Shown here piece after piece: positions 18,959 to 27,581 of a DNA stretch of 64,000 bases. Source of the DNA: Zobellia galactanivorans (GTDB taxonomy: Bacteria; Bacteroidota; Bacteroidia; Flavobacteriales; Flavobacteriaceae); assembly GCF_000973105.1 (NCBI RefSeq), contig NC_015844.1:2600501-2664500 (forward strand), given 5' to 3'. The notes under the pieces are model-generated. The model had not been told where the DNA came from. It saw only the letters and a list, made by a program, of their open reading frames with translations, and searched no databases. Position numbers and translations under genes: made by a program. Each line of letters opens with the position of its first letter. Position 1 is the first letter of the stretch.

Positions 18959-19168
18959 ATGACAGTATTGGTCTTTAAGACATCCGTTTCCAAGAATAAA
19001 CAGGTAAAAAGGCTCAAACCCCTCTTGACCCAATTGGTCGAACCGATAGGACGATGGAATTTTGATCTGGAGGATTGTGATAATATCCTCCGGGTCGAAA
19101 CCCGTCAATGCCCATCTTCGGTAGTACGCCTATTGGAAGAACAGGGCTACGTTTGCGAAGAACTTTAG
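18959..19168 (+). CDS. Small HMA-like (ferredoxin-fold) protein lacking the CxxC metal site
   Basis: 69 residues. The alternation of strands and helices, with WNFDLEDCDNILRVE in the middle and VVRLLEEQGYVCEEL at the end, resembles heavy-metal-associated domain proteins common in Bacteroidota. The loop that normally holds CxxC reads SKNKQ here, so copper binding as in CopZ is unlikely. Two other Cys remain outside that loop. It sits 18 nt after the DinB gene. Function unknown; it may be a degenerate metallochaperone with a protein-binding role. Confidence 0.6.
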   Translation: MTVLVFKTSVSKNKQVKRLKPLLTQLVEPIGRWNFDLEDCDNILRVETRQCPSSVVRLLEEQGYVCEEL

Positions 19169-19200
19169 TGGGCCAAATCGGCCCGCTATTTTCCTATACC

Positions 19201-19243
19201 TGACATATATCATATTTTGAACAGCTTAACAAAGTTAAGTTTG
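19201..19243 (+). promoter_or_regulatory. FNR-type site and promoter of hemN
   Basis: TGACATATATCA (19201-19212) fits the palindrome TGA-N6-TCA, and a perfect -7 box TAAGTTTG begins exactly 35 nt further on (19236-19243). The palindrome centre lies about 40 nt before the inferred transcription start, the place for a class II Crp/Fnr activator. The same spacing recurs at six other promoters in the window. Confidence 0.75.
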
Positions 19244-19263
19244 TATAAAACAAGATACGATTT

Positions 19264-20625
19264 ATGTGCAGTCTAGTTCAAAAATACAATGTGGCGGGTC
19301 CGAGATATACCAGTTACCCCACTGTTCCTTATTGGAATATGGATACTTTTTCTAGCAAGAAGTGGCAATCGACCCTGATCCAAAGTTTTGAGGAAAGCAA
19401 TGCGAAAGAAGGTATTAGCCTGTACATACACTTGCCCTTTTGTGAAAGTATGTGTACGTTTTGTGGTTGCCATAAACGCATAACCCAAAGGCATGAGGTT
19501 GAGGAACCGTATATTCGTACCGTATTGAAGGAGTGGAAATTGTATTGCGACCTCTTTTCTCAGCGGCCCATAATAAAAGAACTTCATTTGGGGGGCGGAA
19601 CCCCTACTTTCTTTACACCACAGAACCTCCAGAACTTGATCAATGGAATTTTTAGCATGGCCAAAAAGGCCGAAGATTACGAATTTAGTTTTGAGGGACA
19701 TCCGAACAACACCACCAAAGAACATTTACAGGCACTGTACGATGTAGGGTTTAGGCGGGTCAGTTTTGGGGTGCAAGATTACAATATCAAAGTACAACAG
19801 GCCATCCATCGCATACAGCCTTTTGCGAACGTAAAAAACGTAACGCAATGGGCCAGGCAGATCGGTTATACATCGATCGGCCATGATATTATTTTCGGAC
19901 TTCCTTTTCAGAAGGAGGAACATGTTCGCGAAACTATATTGAGAACCAAGGAACTGCGCCCAGATCGTTTGGCCTTTTATAGCTATGCCCATGTGCCATG
20001 GTTAAAAGGTAATGGACAAAGAGGGTATAAAGATGCCGATTTGCCTTCGGCCGAAGAGAAGCGCCAACAGTATGAAACCGGTAAGGCCTTGCTCGCCGAG
20101 GTCGGATACCGTGAAATCGGTATGGACCATTTTGCCCTTCCTACCGATGCGTTGTATAAATCTATGCAATCGGGCGAACTGCACCGTAACTTTATGGGGT
20201 ATACGGCTTCTAAGACCCAGGCAATGATTGGCTTGGGAACCTCTAGTATCAGTGATAGTTGGTATAGCTTCGCCCAAAATGTTAAAGGTATCGAAGAGTA
20301 CCAACATTTGGTGGAAAACAACGTTATTCCAGTGTATCGAGGTCATATTCTCACCGATGAAGATCGCGTGATAAGAAAGCATATCCTAAATTTGATGTGC
20401 GGGTTTAAAACCTCTTGGTCGCTACCGGGCCTTCGTTTTGAGGCAATTGACGAGGTGCGGGAAAGGTTGCGTGAAATGGAACAGGATGCTTTGGTGGTTG
20501 TCGTTGAAGATGGGGTAGAGGTCACCGAAAAAGGACGCCCGTTCATTCGTAACATTTGTATGGCATTTGATGTGCTTTTACATAAAAAGGAACCGGAAAA
20601 AAGATTATTTTCAATGACAATTTAA
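19264..20625 (+). CDS. hemN: Oxygen-independent coproporphyrinogen III oxidase
   Basis: A 453-residue radical SAM enzyme of haem synthesis that decarboxylates coproporphyrinogen III to protoporphyrinogen IX without oxygen. The cluster motif CESMCTFCGC (from about residue 60) has the CxxxCxxCxC pattern of true HemN, unlike the HemW-type paralogue at 59458. The nearby GGGTPTF motif binds SAM, and the C-terminal HemN domain is present. The promoter carries an FNR-type site, matching induction at low oxygen when the oxygen-dependent enzyme fails. The universal stress gene 30 nt downstream probably shares the transcript. Confidence 0.95.
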   Translation: MCSLVQKYNVAGPRYTSYPTVPYWNMDTFSSKKWQSTLIQSFEESNAKEGISLYIHLPFCESMCTFCGCHKRITQRHEVEEPYIRTVLKEWKLYCDLFSQRPIIKELHLGGGTPTFFTPQNLQNLINGIFSMAKKAEDYEFSFEGHPNNTTKEHLQALYDVGFRRVSFGVQDYNIKVQQAIHRIQPFANVKNVTQWARQIGYTSIGHDIIFGLPFQKEEHVRETILRTKELRPDRLAFYSYAHVPWLKGNGQRGYKDADLPSAEEKRQQYETGKALLAEVGYREIGMDHFALPTDALYKSMQSGELHRNFMGYTASKTQAMIGLGTSSISDSWYSFAQNVKGIEEYQHLVENNVIPVYRGHILTDEDRVIRKHILNLMCGFKTSWSLPGLRFEAIDEVRERLREMEQDALVVVVEDGVEVTEKGRPFIRNICMAFDVLLHKKEPEKRLFSMTI

Positions 20626-20655
20626 TAGGCCCTAATCTTCTAAAATAGATATATT

Positions 20656-21477
20656 ATGAAAAAAATTATAGTACCTCTAGATTTCTCCGAACAGTCTGAA
20701 TATGCCCTTAAGGTTGCCGTATCGTTGGCAAAAAAACACGATTCGGAAATACTGGCCTTGCACATGCTGGAACTCAATCAGGCCATGATTACTTCTTCCG
20801 AAGGCTTTCACCCAGAACAGACCGTTTTTCTGATAAAACTGGCAGAGAAAAGGTTTAACGAGTTTTTAAAGAAACCCTATTTGGAAGGTGTGAAGGTCAC
20901 GCCCATCATCAAACACTACAAAGTCTTTAGTGAGGTGAATGCGATTGCCGAAGAACACAAGGCCGAGCTTGTTGTTATGGGCTCACATGGTACCGATGGC
21001 CTCGAAGAGATTTTTATAGGGTCGAATGCCGAAAAGGTAGTGCGAAATTCCGAAGTGCCCGTATTGGTCATTAAGAACGAAATAGCCAATTTTAGTATAA
21101 ACCGTTTTGTCTTTGCCTGCGATTTTAGGGAAGAAAGCATCCCGGCCTATAAAAAGGCCAAGGCATTTGCCGATTTATTAAAAGCCGATTTAGACTTGGT
21201 GTATATCAATACACCGGGCGATAATTTTTTAAGTTCAGCGGATATCTACAAACGTGTAAACGCTTTTATCGGAAAGGTAAACGAAGCTTTACAGGTAGAG
21301 ATTTACAACGATTATAGTGTAGAGCGCGGGGTGTTGAATTATAGCGAAAGCAACAGTGCCGATGCCATAGGGATACCTACCCATGGACGTAGGGGACTAT
21401 CCCATTTCTTTATGGGAAGTATTGGGGAAGACATCGTGAACCACTCCAAGATACCCGTGGTTACTTTTAAAATATAG
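20656..21477 (+). CDS. Universal stress protein with two UspA domains
   Basis: 273 residues forming tandem UspA domains. The first (about 1-145) starts KKIIVPLDFSEQSEYAL and ends with the nucleotide-binding-like signature MGSHGTDGLEEIFIGSNAEKV. The second (about 150-273) is degenerate in its start but keeps THGRRGLSHFFMGSIGEDIV near the end. It lies 30 nt behind hemN, ahead of a strong terminator, so it is the last gene of the FNR-controlled hemN unit. A second USP gene at 47744 has its own FNR-type site, suggesting a role in low-oxygen adaptation. Confidence 0.9.
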   Translation: MKKIIVPLDFSEQSEYALKVAVSLAKKHDSEILALHMLELNQAMITSSEGFHPEQTVFLIKLAEKRFNEFLKKPYLEGVKVTPIIKHYKVFSEVNAIAEEHKAELVVMGSHGTDGLEEIFIGSNAEKVVRNSEVPVLVIKNEIANFSINRFVFACDFREESIPAYKKAKAFADLLKADLDLVYINTPGDNFLSSADIYKRVNAFIGKVNEALQVEIYNDYSVERGVLNYSESNSADAIGIPTHGRRGLSHFFMGSIGEDIVNHSKIPVVTFKI

Positions 21478-21504
21478 ATGCACTTAAACTTTATGCAACT
21501 ATAA

Positions 21505-21539
21505 GGCCGGTCCGTTTCATACGGACCGGCCATTTTTTT
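21505..21539 (+). terminator. Intrinsic terminator of the hemN-usp unit
   Basis: GGCCGGTCCGT, loop TTCAT, ACGGACCGGCC form a perfect 11-bp GC-rich stem followed by ATTTTTTT. It lies 28 nt after the usp stop and between two convergent genes. Confidence 0.92.
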
Positions 21540-21550
21540 ACCGGTTTGGG

Positions 21551-22942
21551 TTAGCCGATCTTCATTTCTTCGGGGTTCCAGTTTACGGGTTCTTTTTTGT
21601 AATAGCTTTCATTGGCCAATAAGGCCGCACCTGCAGCCCGTAGTCCGAACGTAGGGTCTTGAACGACCTTTCCGTTTTCGCGAATGGCGGTGAAGAAATT
21701 ATAAAAATGATCGTGGTGGCCACCTTTGTAATCCTTTGGTGCCTGCCATTTGGTAGTTCCTGTGGCCAAGGCCGAGGTACGGGTGTCTAAGTTCTGTTGG
21801 GCATAGCCCCTCCTGATTTGTTCTTGCATGGCTTCGGGAAAGGAAATCATGGAATAGCCACCGGGCACTAGGCCGAGTTTGGAACGTTTTAGGGAAACGG
21901 AATTTTGGCCAATTTCCATTTCGCCTTCGGTCCCGATCAGTTTAAAGCCGCTTCCTCCTCCGCTTCCGGCGATGAAGTTGATGCGAAAGGCCGCATTGAA
22001 GGCCGCGTGGGTCGCTGTCTTAGGATAATCGTATAGGGTAATGCTTACATCGGGTACGTCCCTGCCATCCTTCCAATAGCGAAGGCCTCCGGTAGCCATG
22101 GCGCGGTTAGGGCCATGGGAGTCGATAACGTAGTTCAAGGTTGAGAATGCATGAACGAAAAGGTCTCCGGCAACACCTGTGCCGTAATCCCTATAGTTTC
22201 TCCATCTAAAAAATCGTTTCGGTTCAAATTTCACCTTGGGCGCCTGTCCCAAAAACGTATCGAAATCAACGGTTTTCTTATTTGCGTCGGGTGGGATCGG
22301 ATATTGCCAAGCGCCCTCTGCCGAGTATCGGTCATTATAAAAATCGAGCATTACAATATCGCCAATGGCCCCATCTTGGTAGAGCTGTTTTGCTTTTTCA
22401 TTGCCTAAGGAAGCCATTCCCTGACTTCCTACTTGACATATCTTGCCAGAAGCCTTTTGGGCGTCTATTATGGCTTGTCCGTCTTGCCACTCCTGTACCA
22501 TAGGCTTTTCGCAGTAGACATGTTTTCCGGCTTTAAGGGCGTCTATGGTAATTTGTTTGTGCCAGTGGTCGGGCGTGGCGATAATCACTGCATCGATATC
22601 TTTTCTTTTGAGGATTTCCCTATAGTCGCGGGTGGTGAAAATAGCATCGCCCCACAATTCCTTGGCCCTTTCCAGTCGGCCCGTATAAAGGTCGCATGCG
22701 GCAACCAGCTTTATGCCGGAAACGGTGAGCGCGGCCTTGGTGTCGAAAATACCCTGAATACCGGTTCCGATCAAGGCCAGTTGTATTTGATCATTTGAGG
22801 AGAACACCTTGGTGTCGTATTCGCGTTGCATTAAGATGCTTTCGTCTTTTGATGCCGATAAGATTAAGGGGGCAGAAGTCACTGCTGCAGAACCTAAGGC
22901 TGCTTTTTTAAGAAAATACCTTCTAGAGTTGTCTTGTTTCAT
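21551..22942 (-). CDS. Gfo/Idh/MocA-family oxidoreductase with twin-arginine signal
   Basis: 463 residues. The N-terminus has a Tat signal (SRRYFLKKAALGSAAVTSAP), so it is probably exported folded with its nucleotide bound. The Rossmann domain shows LIGTGIQG and the family motif CEKPMVQE (about 140-147), where EKP is the conserved cofactor/substrate motif. A C-terminal alpha/beta substrate domain follows. Tat-exported members of this family in Bacteroidota include glycoside- and sugar-processing enzymes acting with NAD(P). No sugar genes are adjacent here, so its substrate is unknown. It is convergent with the hemN unit. Confidence 0.88.
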   Translation of the reverse strand: MKQDNSRRYFLKKAALGSAAVTSAPLILSASKDESILMQREYDTKVFSSNDQIQLALIGTGIQGIFDTKAALTVSGIKLVAACDLYTGRLERAKELWGDAIFTTRDYREILKRKDIDAVIIATPDHWHKQITIDALKAGKHVYCEKPMVQEWQDGQAIIDAQKASGKICQVGSQGMASLGNEKAKQLYQDGAIGDIVMLDFYNDRYSAEGAWQYPIPPDANKKTVDFDTFLGQAPKVKFEPKRFFRWRNYRDYGTGVAGDLFVHAFSTLNYVIDSHGPNRAMATGGLRYWKDGRDVPDVSITLYDYPKTATHAAFNAAFRINFIAGSGGGSGFKLIGTEGEMEIGQNSVSLKRSKLGLVPGGYSMISFPEAMQEQIRRGYAQQNLDTRTSALATGTTKWQAPKDYKGGHHDHFYNFFTAIRENGKVVQDPTFGLRAAGAALLANESYYKKEPVNWNPEEMKIG

Positions 22943-23026
22943 GTAATAAATCAGGGTTTTGTTCGGTCAACCGATGAATTTACAATTTTCTACCGATCCC
23001 TGATTTCTTTTTAGGGAAAAGAAAAA

Positions 23027-23040
23027 AGACAATTTTGTCC
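23027..23040. promoter_or_regulatory. NsrR/Rrf2-like inverted repeat upstream of the nos operon
   Basis: AGACA-ATTT-TGTCC is a 14-nt inverted repeat with one arm mismatch. The same form occurs before ric (GGACA-N4-TGTCC, 33063-33076) and the rrf2 gene (GGATA-N4-TATCC, 33576-33589). It lies just upstream of the FNR-type site of this promoter, suggesting dual control by oxygen and nitrosative signals. Confidence 0.5.
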
Positions 23041-23047
23041 TATTTAC

Positions 23048-23090
23048 TGATATATATCATGTTTTTCACCTTGTATAGCGCCTATTTTTG
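23048..23090 (+). promoter_or_regulatory. FNR-type site and promoter of the nos operon
   Basis: TGATATATATCA (23048-23059) is a perfect palindrome. A perfect -7 box TATTTTTG starts 35 nt after the palindrome start (23083-23090). The first ATG follows at 23119. The spacing is the same as at hemN and five other promoters. Confidence 0.78.
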
Positions 23091-23118
23091 TTGAAAATTA
23101 ATCATTAAACCACTCAAA

Positions 23119-23631
23119 ATGAAAATAGTAGTTAAAAGTGTAGTGCTGATTTTTTCGCTTTTGCTTACGGCCTGTGGAGGCAAGGAAGAAAAGAAGAAAG
23201 AAGGATTTAGCGTAGATCGTGAAAAGGCAAAAACGGAAAAGCCGGCTGAGGCGGTACCGGCTACCAGTGCGGTACCGGCATCTCAACGTGTCGATCTTGA
23301 GAACAAGGGGGTCGGCCCGGTAAAATCGGTGACCCTGTCTCCCGATATCGACGAGGCCTTGGCCAAAAAGGGGGAGGAAATCTATACCCAAATGTGTTTG
23401 GCCTGCCATAGGGTCGATAAAAAATTCATTGGTCCGGCACCAACGGGTATTTTAAAAAGACGTAGCCCCGAGTGGGTCATGAACATGATCCTAAACCCAG
23501 AGGTAATGGTAAAAGAAGATCCCTTGGCAAAAGAGCTTATTGCCGAATTCAACGGAGCTCCGATGTCGAACCAGGGGTTGACCGAAGACCAGGCTCGAAG
23601 CGTACTGGAATTTTTTAGAACGCTAGAGTAG
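23119..23631 (+). CDS. Lipoprotein c-type cytochrome of the nos operon
   Basis: 170 residues. A lipoprotein signal ends LLLTAC with the lipidated Cys at 19, then a charged Lys/Glu-rich linker and a monohaem domain with CLACH (C93, C96, H97). The likely axial Met lies in APMSNQG near residue 153. It is the first gene of the nos operon, 65 nt ahead of nosZ, and probably donates electrons from the quinol/cytochrome chain to nitrous oxide reductase. Membrane-anchored cytochromes are common in clade II nos clusters. Confidence 0.88.
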   Translation: MKIVVKSVVLIFSLLLTACGGKEEKKKEGFSVDREKAKTEKPAEAVPATSAVPASQRVDLENKGVGPVKSVTLSPDIDEALAKKGEEIYTQMCLACHRVDKKFIGPAPTGILKRRSPEWVMNMILNPEVMVKEDPLAKELIAEFNGAPMSNQGLTEDQARSVLEFFRTLE

Positions 23632-23696
23632 TTCTAGCCATAAGAGGCCATGGCTGTTGATGCAGCAGAAATAAGATAACCATAAAAACAGTACAA

Positions 23697-25658
23697 ATGA
23701 AAAAATATACCTTTCATCTATTCGCGATTTTAGGGATGGCTCTGTTCCTCTCTAGTTGCGGTGACCAGAACGGCAAGGCGTCCTCAAATAGCGGACTATC
23801 GTCGAACAATGCGGAAAAAGTATACGTTGCCCCGGGAGAGCATGATGAGTTTTATGCTTTTATGTCGGGCGGGTATAGCGGAAACCTTACGGTTTACGGA
23901 CTTCCTTCGGGAAGAATGTTCAAAGAGATTCCCGTTTTTTCGCAGTTTCCTACCTCGGGTTATGGATATTCGGAAGAAACAAAACCCATGTTGAACACAT
24001 CTTTCGGTTTCGTTCCTTGGGATGATGCCCACCACCCCGATATTTCCCAGACCAATGGGGAGTTAGACGGTAGATGGATATTTATTAATGGAAACAACAC
24101 ACCAAGAATTGCCCGGATCAGCTTGAGTACGTTCGAGACCGAGGAAATTATGGAGGTACCCAACAGTGCAGGGAACCACAGTTCTTCTTTTGTTACCGAA
24201 AATACCGAGTATGTAGTTGCCGGAACCCGTTTTTCGGTGCCTATTCCCCAAAGGGATATGCCCATTAACGAGTACAAGGGGAATTTTAGGGGCTCGCTTT
24301 CCTTTATAAGCGTTGATCCTGAAGATGGACACATGGATCTAAAGTTTCAAATTTTGATGCCAGGGTTTAATTACGACCTGTCGCATCCGGGTAGGGGCAA
24401 ATCCCATGGATGGTTTTTCTTTACGACCTACAATACCGAAGAGGCAAATTCACTTTTAGAAGTAAATGCTTCGCAAAACGATAAAGATTTTATCGCTGCG
24501 GTGAATTGGAAGAAAATTGAAGAGTATGTGGCAAATGGAGGGGGTACAATGATGCCGGCCGAATATGCCCACAATGTGTACGATGAAGCAAGCCATACCG
24601 CGACTTCCACCCTAAAAAAGGAAGTCTTGACCATAGACCCGACCAAAGTGCCGGGAGCCGTTTACTTCTTGCCTACACCAAAATCGCCCCATGGGGTAGA
24701 TGTTGATCCTTCGGGAGAGTATATCATTGGTAACGGAAAGCTATCGGCCGATCTTACGATCCATTCCTTCGATAAAATGGTGGCTGCGATCGAAGCTAAA
24801 AAATTCGACGGAGAAGCTTATGGCATCCCCATCTTGAAATTCGACGATGTACTTGCCGGAACCGTGAAAAGTGGCGGATTGGGCCCCTTACATACCGAGT
24901 TTGATGGAGAGGGAAATGCCTATACTACCTTCTTTATTTCCTCTGAAGTGGTGATGTGGAAGTTGGGTACATGGGAAGTTATCGATAGAAAACCTACTTA
25001 TTATTCCGTGGGACACTTAATGATACCTGGGGGGAACTCTAGGAAGCCCTTTGGTAAATACGTGGTGGCCATGAACAAAATAACCAAAGATAGGTACCTG
25101 CCCACAGGTCCCGAACTGGAACATTCCGCCCAGATTTATGATATTTCCGGAGATAAAATGGAGCTTATTTACGATTTTCCCACCCACGGTGAACCCCATT
25201 ATGCAGCAGGTATACCCGCTGAACTTTTGGCCCCGAAATCTAAGAAGATCTATAAGCTTTCCGAAAATAAACACCCCTTTGCCGCAACCGGCCCCGCCGA
25301 TACTAAAGTGGTAAGGGAAGGGAATGAGGTTCATATTTACATGTCTATGATCCGAAGCCACTTTACCCCTGATAATATAGAAGGTATTAAAGTGGGCGAC
25401 AAGGTGTATTTTCATGTCACCAACCAAGAACAAGATTTTGATGTGCCCCATGGGTTTGCCATGATCGGCGCGAATAACTCCGAATTGCTAATTATGCCAG
25501 GGCAGACCAAATCTCTGGTATGGGAGCCTAAAAAAGTAGGGGTATGGCCATTTTATTGTACCGATTTCTGTTCCGCTTTGCACCAAGAAATGCAAGGTTA
25601 TATACGGGTGTCACCGGCAGGTTCAAATACTGAGCTGTCGTGGTCCCTAGGAGAATAA
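23697..25658 (+). CDS. nosZ: Nitrous oxide reductase, Sec-type (clade II)
   Basis: 653 residues. The copper enzyme reduces N2O to N2 as the last step of denitrification. The N-terminus is a lipoprotein-type Sec signal (LFLSSC) with no twin-arginine motif, which marks the clade II (atypical) enzyme. The beta-propeller with the CuZ site includes the His-rich DAHHPD (about 104-109) and HGVDVDPSGEY. The C-terminal cupredoxin domain has the CuA motif with C621, C625, H629 and M632 (CTDFCSALHQEM). Accessory nosL, nosD, nosF and nosY follow. No nitrite or nitric oxide reductase is in the window, so this may be a partial denitrifier that scavenges N2O. Confidence 0.97.
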   Translation: MKKYTFHLFAILGMALFLSSCGDQNGKASSNSGLSSNNAEKVYVAPGEHDEFYAFMSGGYSGNLTVYGLPSGRMFKEIPVFSQFPTSGYGYSEETKPMLNTSFGFVPWDDAHHPDISQTNGELDGRWIFINGNNTPRIARISLSTFETEEIMEVPNSAGNHSSSFVTENTEYVVAGTRFSVPIPQRDMPINEYKGNFRGSLSFISVDPEDGHMDLKFQILMPGFNYDLSHPGRGKSHGWFFFTTYNTEEANSLLEVNASQNDKDFIAAVNWKKIEEYVANGGGTMMPAEYAHNVYDEASHTATSTLKKEVLTIDPTKVPGAVYFLPTPKSPHGVDVDPSGEYIIGNGKLSADLTIHSFDKMVAAIEAKKFDGEAYGIPILKFDDVLAGTVKSGGLGPLHTEFDGEGNAYTTFFISSEVVMWKLGTWEVIDRKPTYYSVGHLMIPGGNSRKPFGKYVVAMNKITKDRYLPTGPELEHSAQIYDISGDKMELIYDFPTHGEPHYAAGIPAELLAPKSKKIYKLSENKHPFAATGPADTKVVREGNEVHIYMSMIRSHFTPDNIEGIKVGDKVYFHVTNQEQDFDVPHGFAMIGANNSELLIMPGQTKSLVWEPKKVGVWPFYCTDFCSALHQEMQGYIRVSPAGSNTELSWSLGE

Positions 25659-25688
25659 AGGAAGGGCACAAGAGTATTTGTTCAAACG

Positions 25689-25724
25689 AAAAGCAGGTCG
25701 CGTACCAAGACCGGCCTGCTTTTT
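25689..25724 (+). terminator. Intercistronic terminator/attenuator after nosZ
   Basis: AAAAGCAGG and CCTGCTTTT form a 9-bp stem with a long loop (which can also pair internally GGTC/GACC), followed by T residues. It lies 30 nt after the nosZ stop and 49 nt before the next gene of the operon. It would allow much more NosZ and cytochrome mRNA than accessory mRNA, as needed for an abundant enzyme. Confidence 0.7.
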
Positions 25725-25772
25725 AAAAATACCGGCCTGTTCAATAGCTATGAATTTTAAGATTGAGGTAAG

Positions 25773-26417
25773 ATGAAAAAGGCAAGTATACTTATGATAT
25801 TGGGGTCTTTATGTTTGTTGGGACTGTTTCAGTTTCCACTTTGGAATATTATGCTGGGCGCCCCGCAATATCCCGAGCCCTTAGGTATGAACATCCATAT
25901 TACGGGCATTCAAGGGGTATCTGAATTCGACCTTCAGAACATTGACGGACTCAACCACTATATTGGTATGAAGACGATTCCCAAAGCTGGCGAGATGTGG
26001 GAGTTCGATATATTTCCTATAGTAATAATCGCCATGGTACTCTTAGGGGTACTATTGGGGATACTCGGTTTTATAGGTAAAATTGACTACCGATTTTTCT
26101 TGGGTTGGTTCTTACTAATGTCTATCTTAGGAATCATGGGGATGTACGATTTTAACCTATGGCTGACCGATTACGGTTCAAACCTAGATCCTCACGCCAT
26201 AATAAAGGTGGTCAATGAAGACGGTACCCCCATGAGCTATAAACCGCCACTTTTTGGGTACAAAAAATTGTTGAATTTTGATGTAAGTTCAATGCCGGCC
26301 ACAGGAGCATGGATGATGTTCGTAGGTATGTTGTTGACGGTAATCGCATTTTTTGTAGGATGGAGGTGCAAAAATTCCGTTTCATCTGAAAAAAAGCATA
26401 AATTGGTTACACCATGA
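25773..26417 (+). CDS. Membrane protein of clade II nos clusters (NosB-like)
   Basis: 214 residues with about four membrane helices: an N-terminal helix (about 5-25), two helices near 85-105 and 110-130, and one near 180-200. A periplasmic loop of about 60 residues (IHITGIQGVSEFDLQNID) lies between the first two. Proteins of this type occur between nosZ and nosL in Bacteroidota nos operons, and a membrane gene called nosB holds this place in other clade II clusters. I did not recognise a catalytic motif. A role in electron transfer or copper delivery to NosZ is inference from position. Its stop overlaps the nosL start as ATGA. Confidence 0.6.
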   Translation: MKKASILMILGSLCLLGLFQFPLWNIMLGAPQYPEPLGMNIHITGIQGVSEFDLQNIDGLNHYIGMKTIPKAGEMWEFDIFPIVIIAMVLLGVLLGILGFIGKIDYRFFLGWFLLMSILGIMGMYDFNLWLTDYGSNLDPHAIIKVVNEDGTPMSYKPPLFGYKKLLNFDVSSMPATGAWMMFVGMLLTVIAFFVGWRCKNSVSSEKKHKLVTP

Positions 26418-26860
26418 AAAGTTGTAAAATACTCATTTTGATGGGGCTTTTGGTAATTTCCGCTTGTAAAGGCGAACCGAAACCCATAGCATACGGTGGC
26501 GAGGGTTGCCAATTTTGTAGCATGACCATTGTCGATAAGCAACATGCTGCCCAATTTATGACGAAGAAAGGAAGAAGTTACTCCTTTGATGCGGTAGAGT
26601 GTATGCTGAACTACTTGAAAGATGTAGATCCTGAATCGGTAGCCCTTTATCGAGTGAACGATTACAATAACCCCGGGGTCTTTATCGATGCCACCAAGGC
26701 TACGTATTTGATCAGTAAGAACATACCCAGTCCCATGGGGGCGTTTTTGACGGCGTTTGCCAATGAAGAAGAAGCGAGTAGCGCCCAGTCGGGAAATACG
26801 GGTACGATTTATTCATGGCCCGAGCTCAGAGATAAATTTGAAAAAGATAACCCATTTTAA
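26414..26860 (+). CDS. nosL: NosL copper chaperone lipoprotein
   Basis: 148 residues with a lipoprotein signal (LLVISAC, lipidated Cys18) and the NosL copper-binding motif CQFCSM (C32, C35, M37). NosL is an outer- or inner-membrane-anchored protein that binds Cu(I) for assembly of the NosZ copper centres. The start overlaps the stop of the preceding membrane protein (ATGA), so translation is coupled. Length fits the family. Confidence 0.92.
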   Translation: MKSCKILILMGLLVISACKGEPKPIAYGGEGCQFCSMTIVDKQHAAQFMTKKGRSYSFDAVECMLNYLKDVDPESVALYRVNDYNNPGVFIDATKATYLISKNIPSPMGAFLTAFANEEEASSAQSGNTGTIYSWPELRDKFEKDNPF

Positions 26861-26873
26861 ACCCCAAGAAACT

Positions 26874-27335
26874 ATGATAGTAAAGTTAGAGCTTTCGGAG
26901 TGCATGGCTTTTTTAAGTGAACACAGTATCGGTCATTTAGGTTACATTTCGGGCAGGAGCCCTTACATTGTGCCAATAACCTATTATTATGATCAAGAAA
27001 ATAAAAGTATACTGAGTTATTCGGCCTTGGGCCATAAAATCAATGCAATGAGGAGCTACGAACATGTAGCCCTTCAAGTTGAGGATATCGATTCTATGTC
27101 TGAGTGGCGTTCGGTTTTGGTCAATGGTCGCTTTGAAGAATTAAAAGGCAGTACGGCCAAAAAAAGCCTTCATACTTTTGCCCAAGGCGTACAGGATACG
27201 ATTTTGCGAACCCAAGGCGAGAAGCCTGAATTCATAAAGGATTTCTCGAGCAAATTGGAAATGGAGACCCTGCCTATCGTTTTCCGAATTCATATTTCTG
27301 ACATTGTAGGCAAATACAGAACCGTGCGTAGCTAA
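26874..27335 (+). CDS. Pyridoxamine 5'-phosphate oxidase-like FMN-binding split-barrel protein
   Basis: About 153 residues forming a split beta-barrel: GHLGYISGRSPYIVPITYYYD and ILSYSALGHKINAMRSYEHVALQV near the start are typical of the PNPOx-like (pyridox_oxidase_2) family that binds FMN or haem. I use the ATG at 26874, 14 nt after nosL; an in-frame earlier start would overlap nosL extensively. Its place between nosL and nosD is unexpected. A flavin or haem protein helping electron flow or nitrosative stress resistance is possible, but this is inference. Confidence 0.75.
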   Translation: MIVKLELSECMAFLSEHSIGHLGYISGRSPYIVPITYYYDQENKSILSYSALGHKINAMRSYEHVALQVEDIDSMSEWRSVLVNGRFEELKGSTAKKSLHTFAQGVQDTILRTQGEKPEFIKDFSSKLEMETLPIVFRIHISDIVGKYRTVRS

Positions 27336-27581
27336 GGTTTACTTCCAGTTTGCGCCATACCCGAAGTATAACACCGTTTTAAATCGCACCGATAGAGGTA
27401 GGTTTCAATCGTTTCATACTTATGGGCCTGTATTTTATTGGCTCTTGGTGTCGTTTTAAATCATGTTTTTATACAGATATAACGGGAGGAGTGTTCACTA
27501 GTACCATATCGCCTGCCTTTGTCGATAGAAGTGAAGGTGGGGCAAACGAAACCACGAGGTTGCCAAACTTCTCAATTAAAG
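27336..27581 (+). other. Gene-free gap inside the nos operon
   Basis: About 246 nt without a convincing gene separate the split-barrel gene from nosD. Open frames that cross it show no recognisable features and overlap nosD. No terminator, strong promoter or FNR-type palindrome was seen. Confidence 0.3.
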
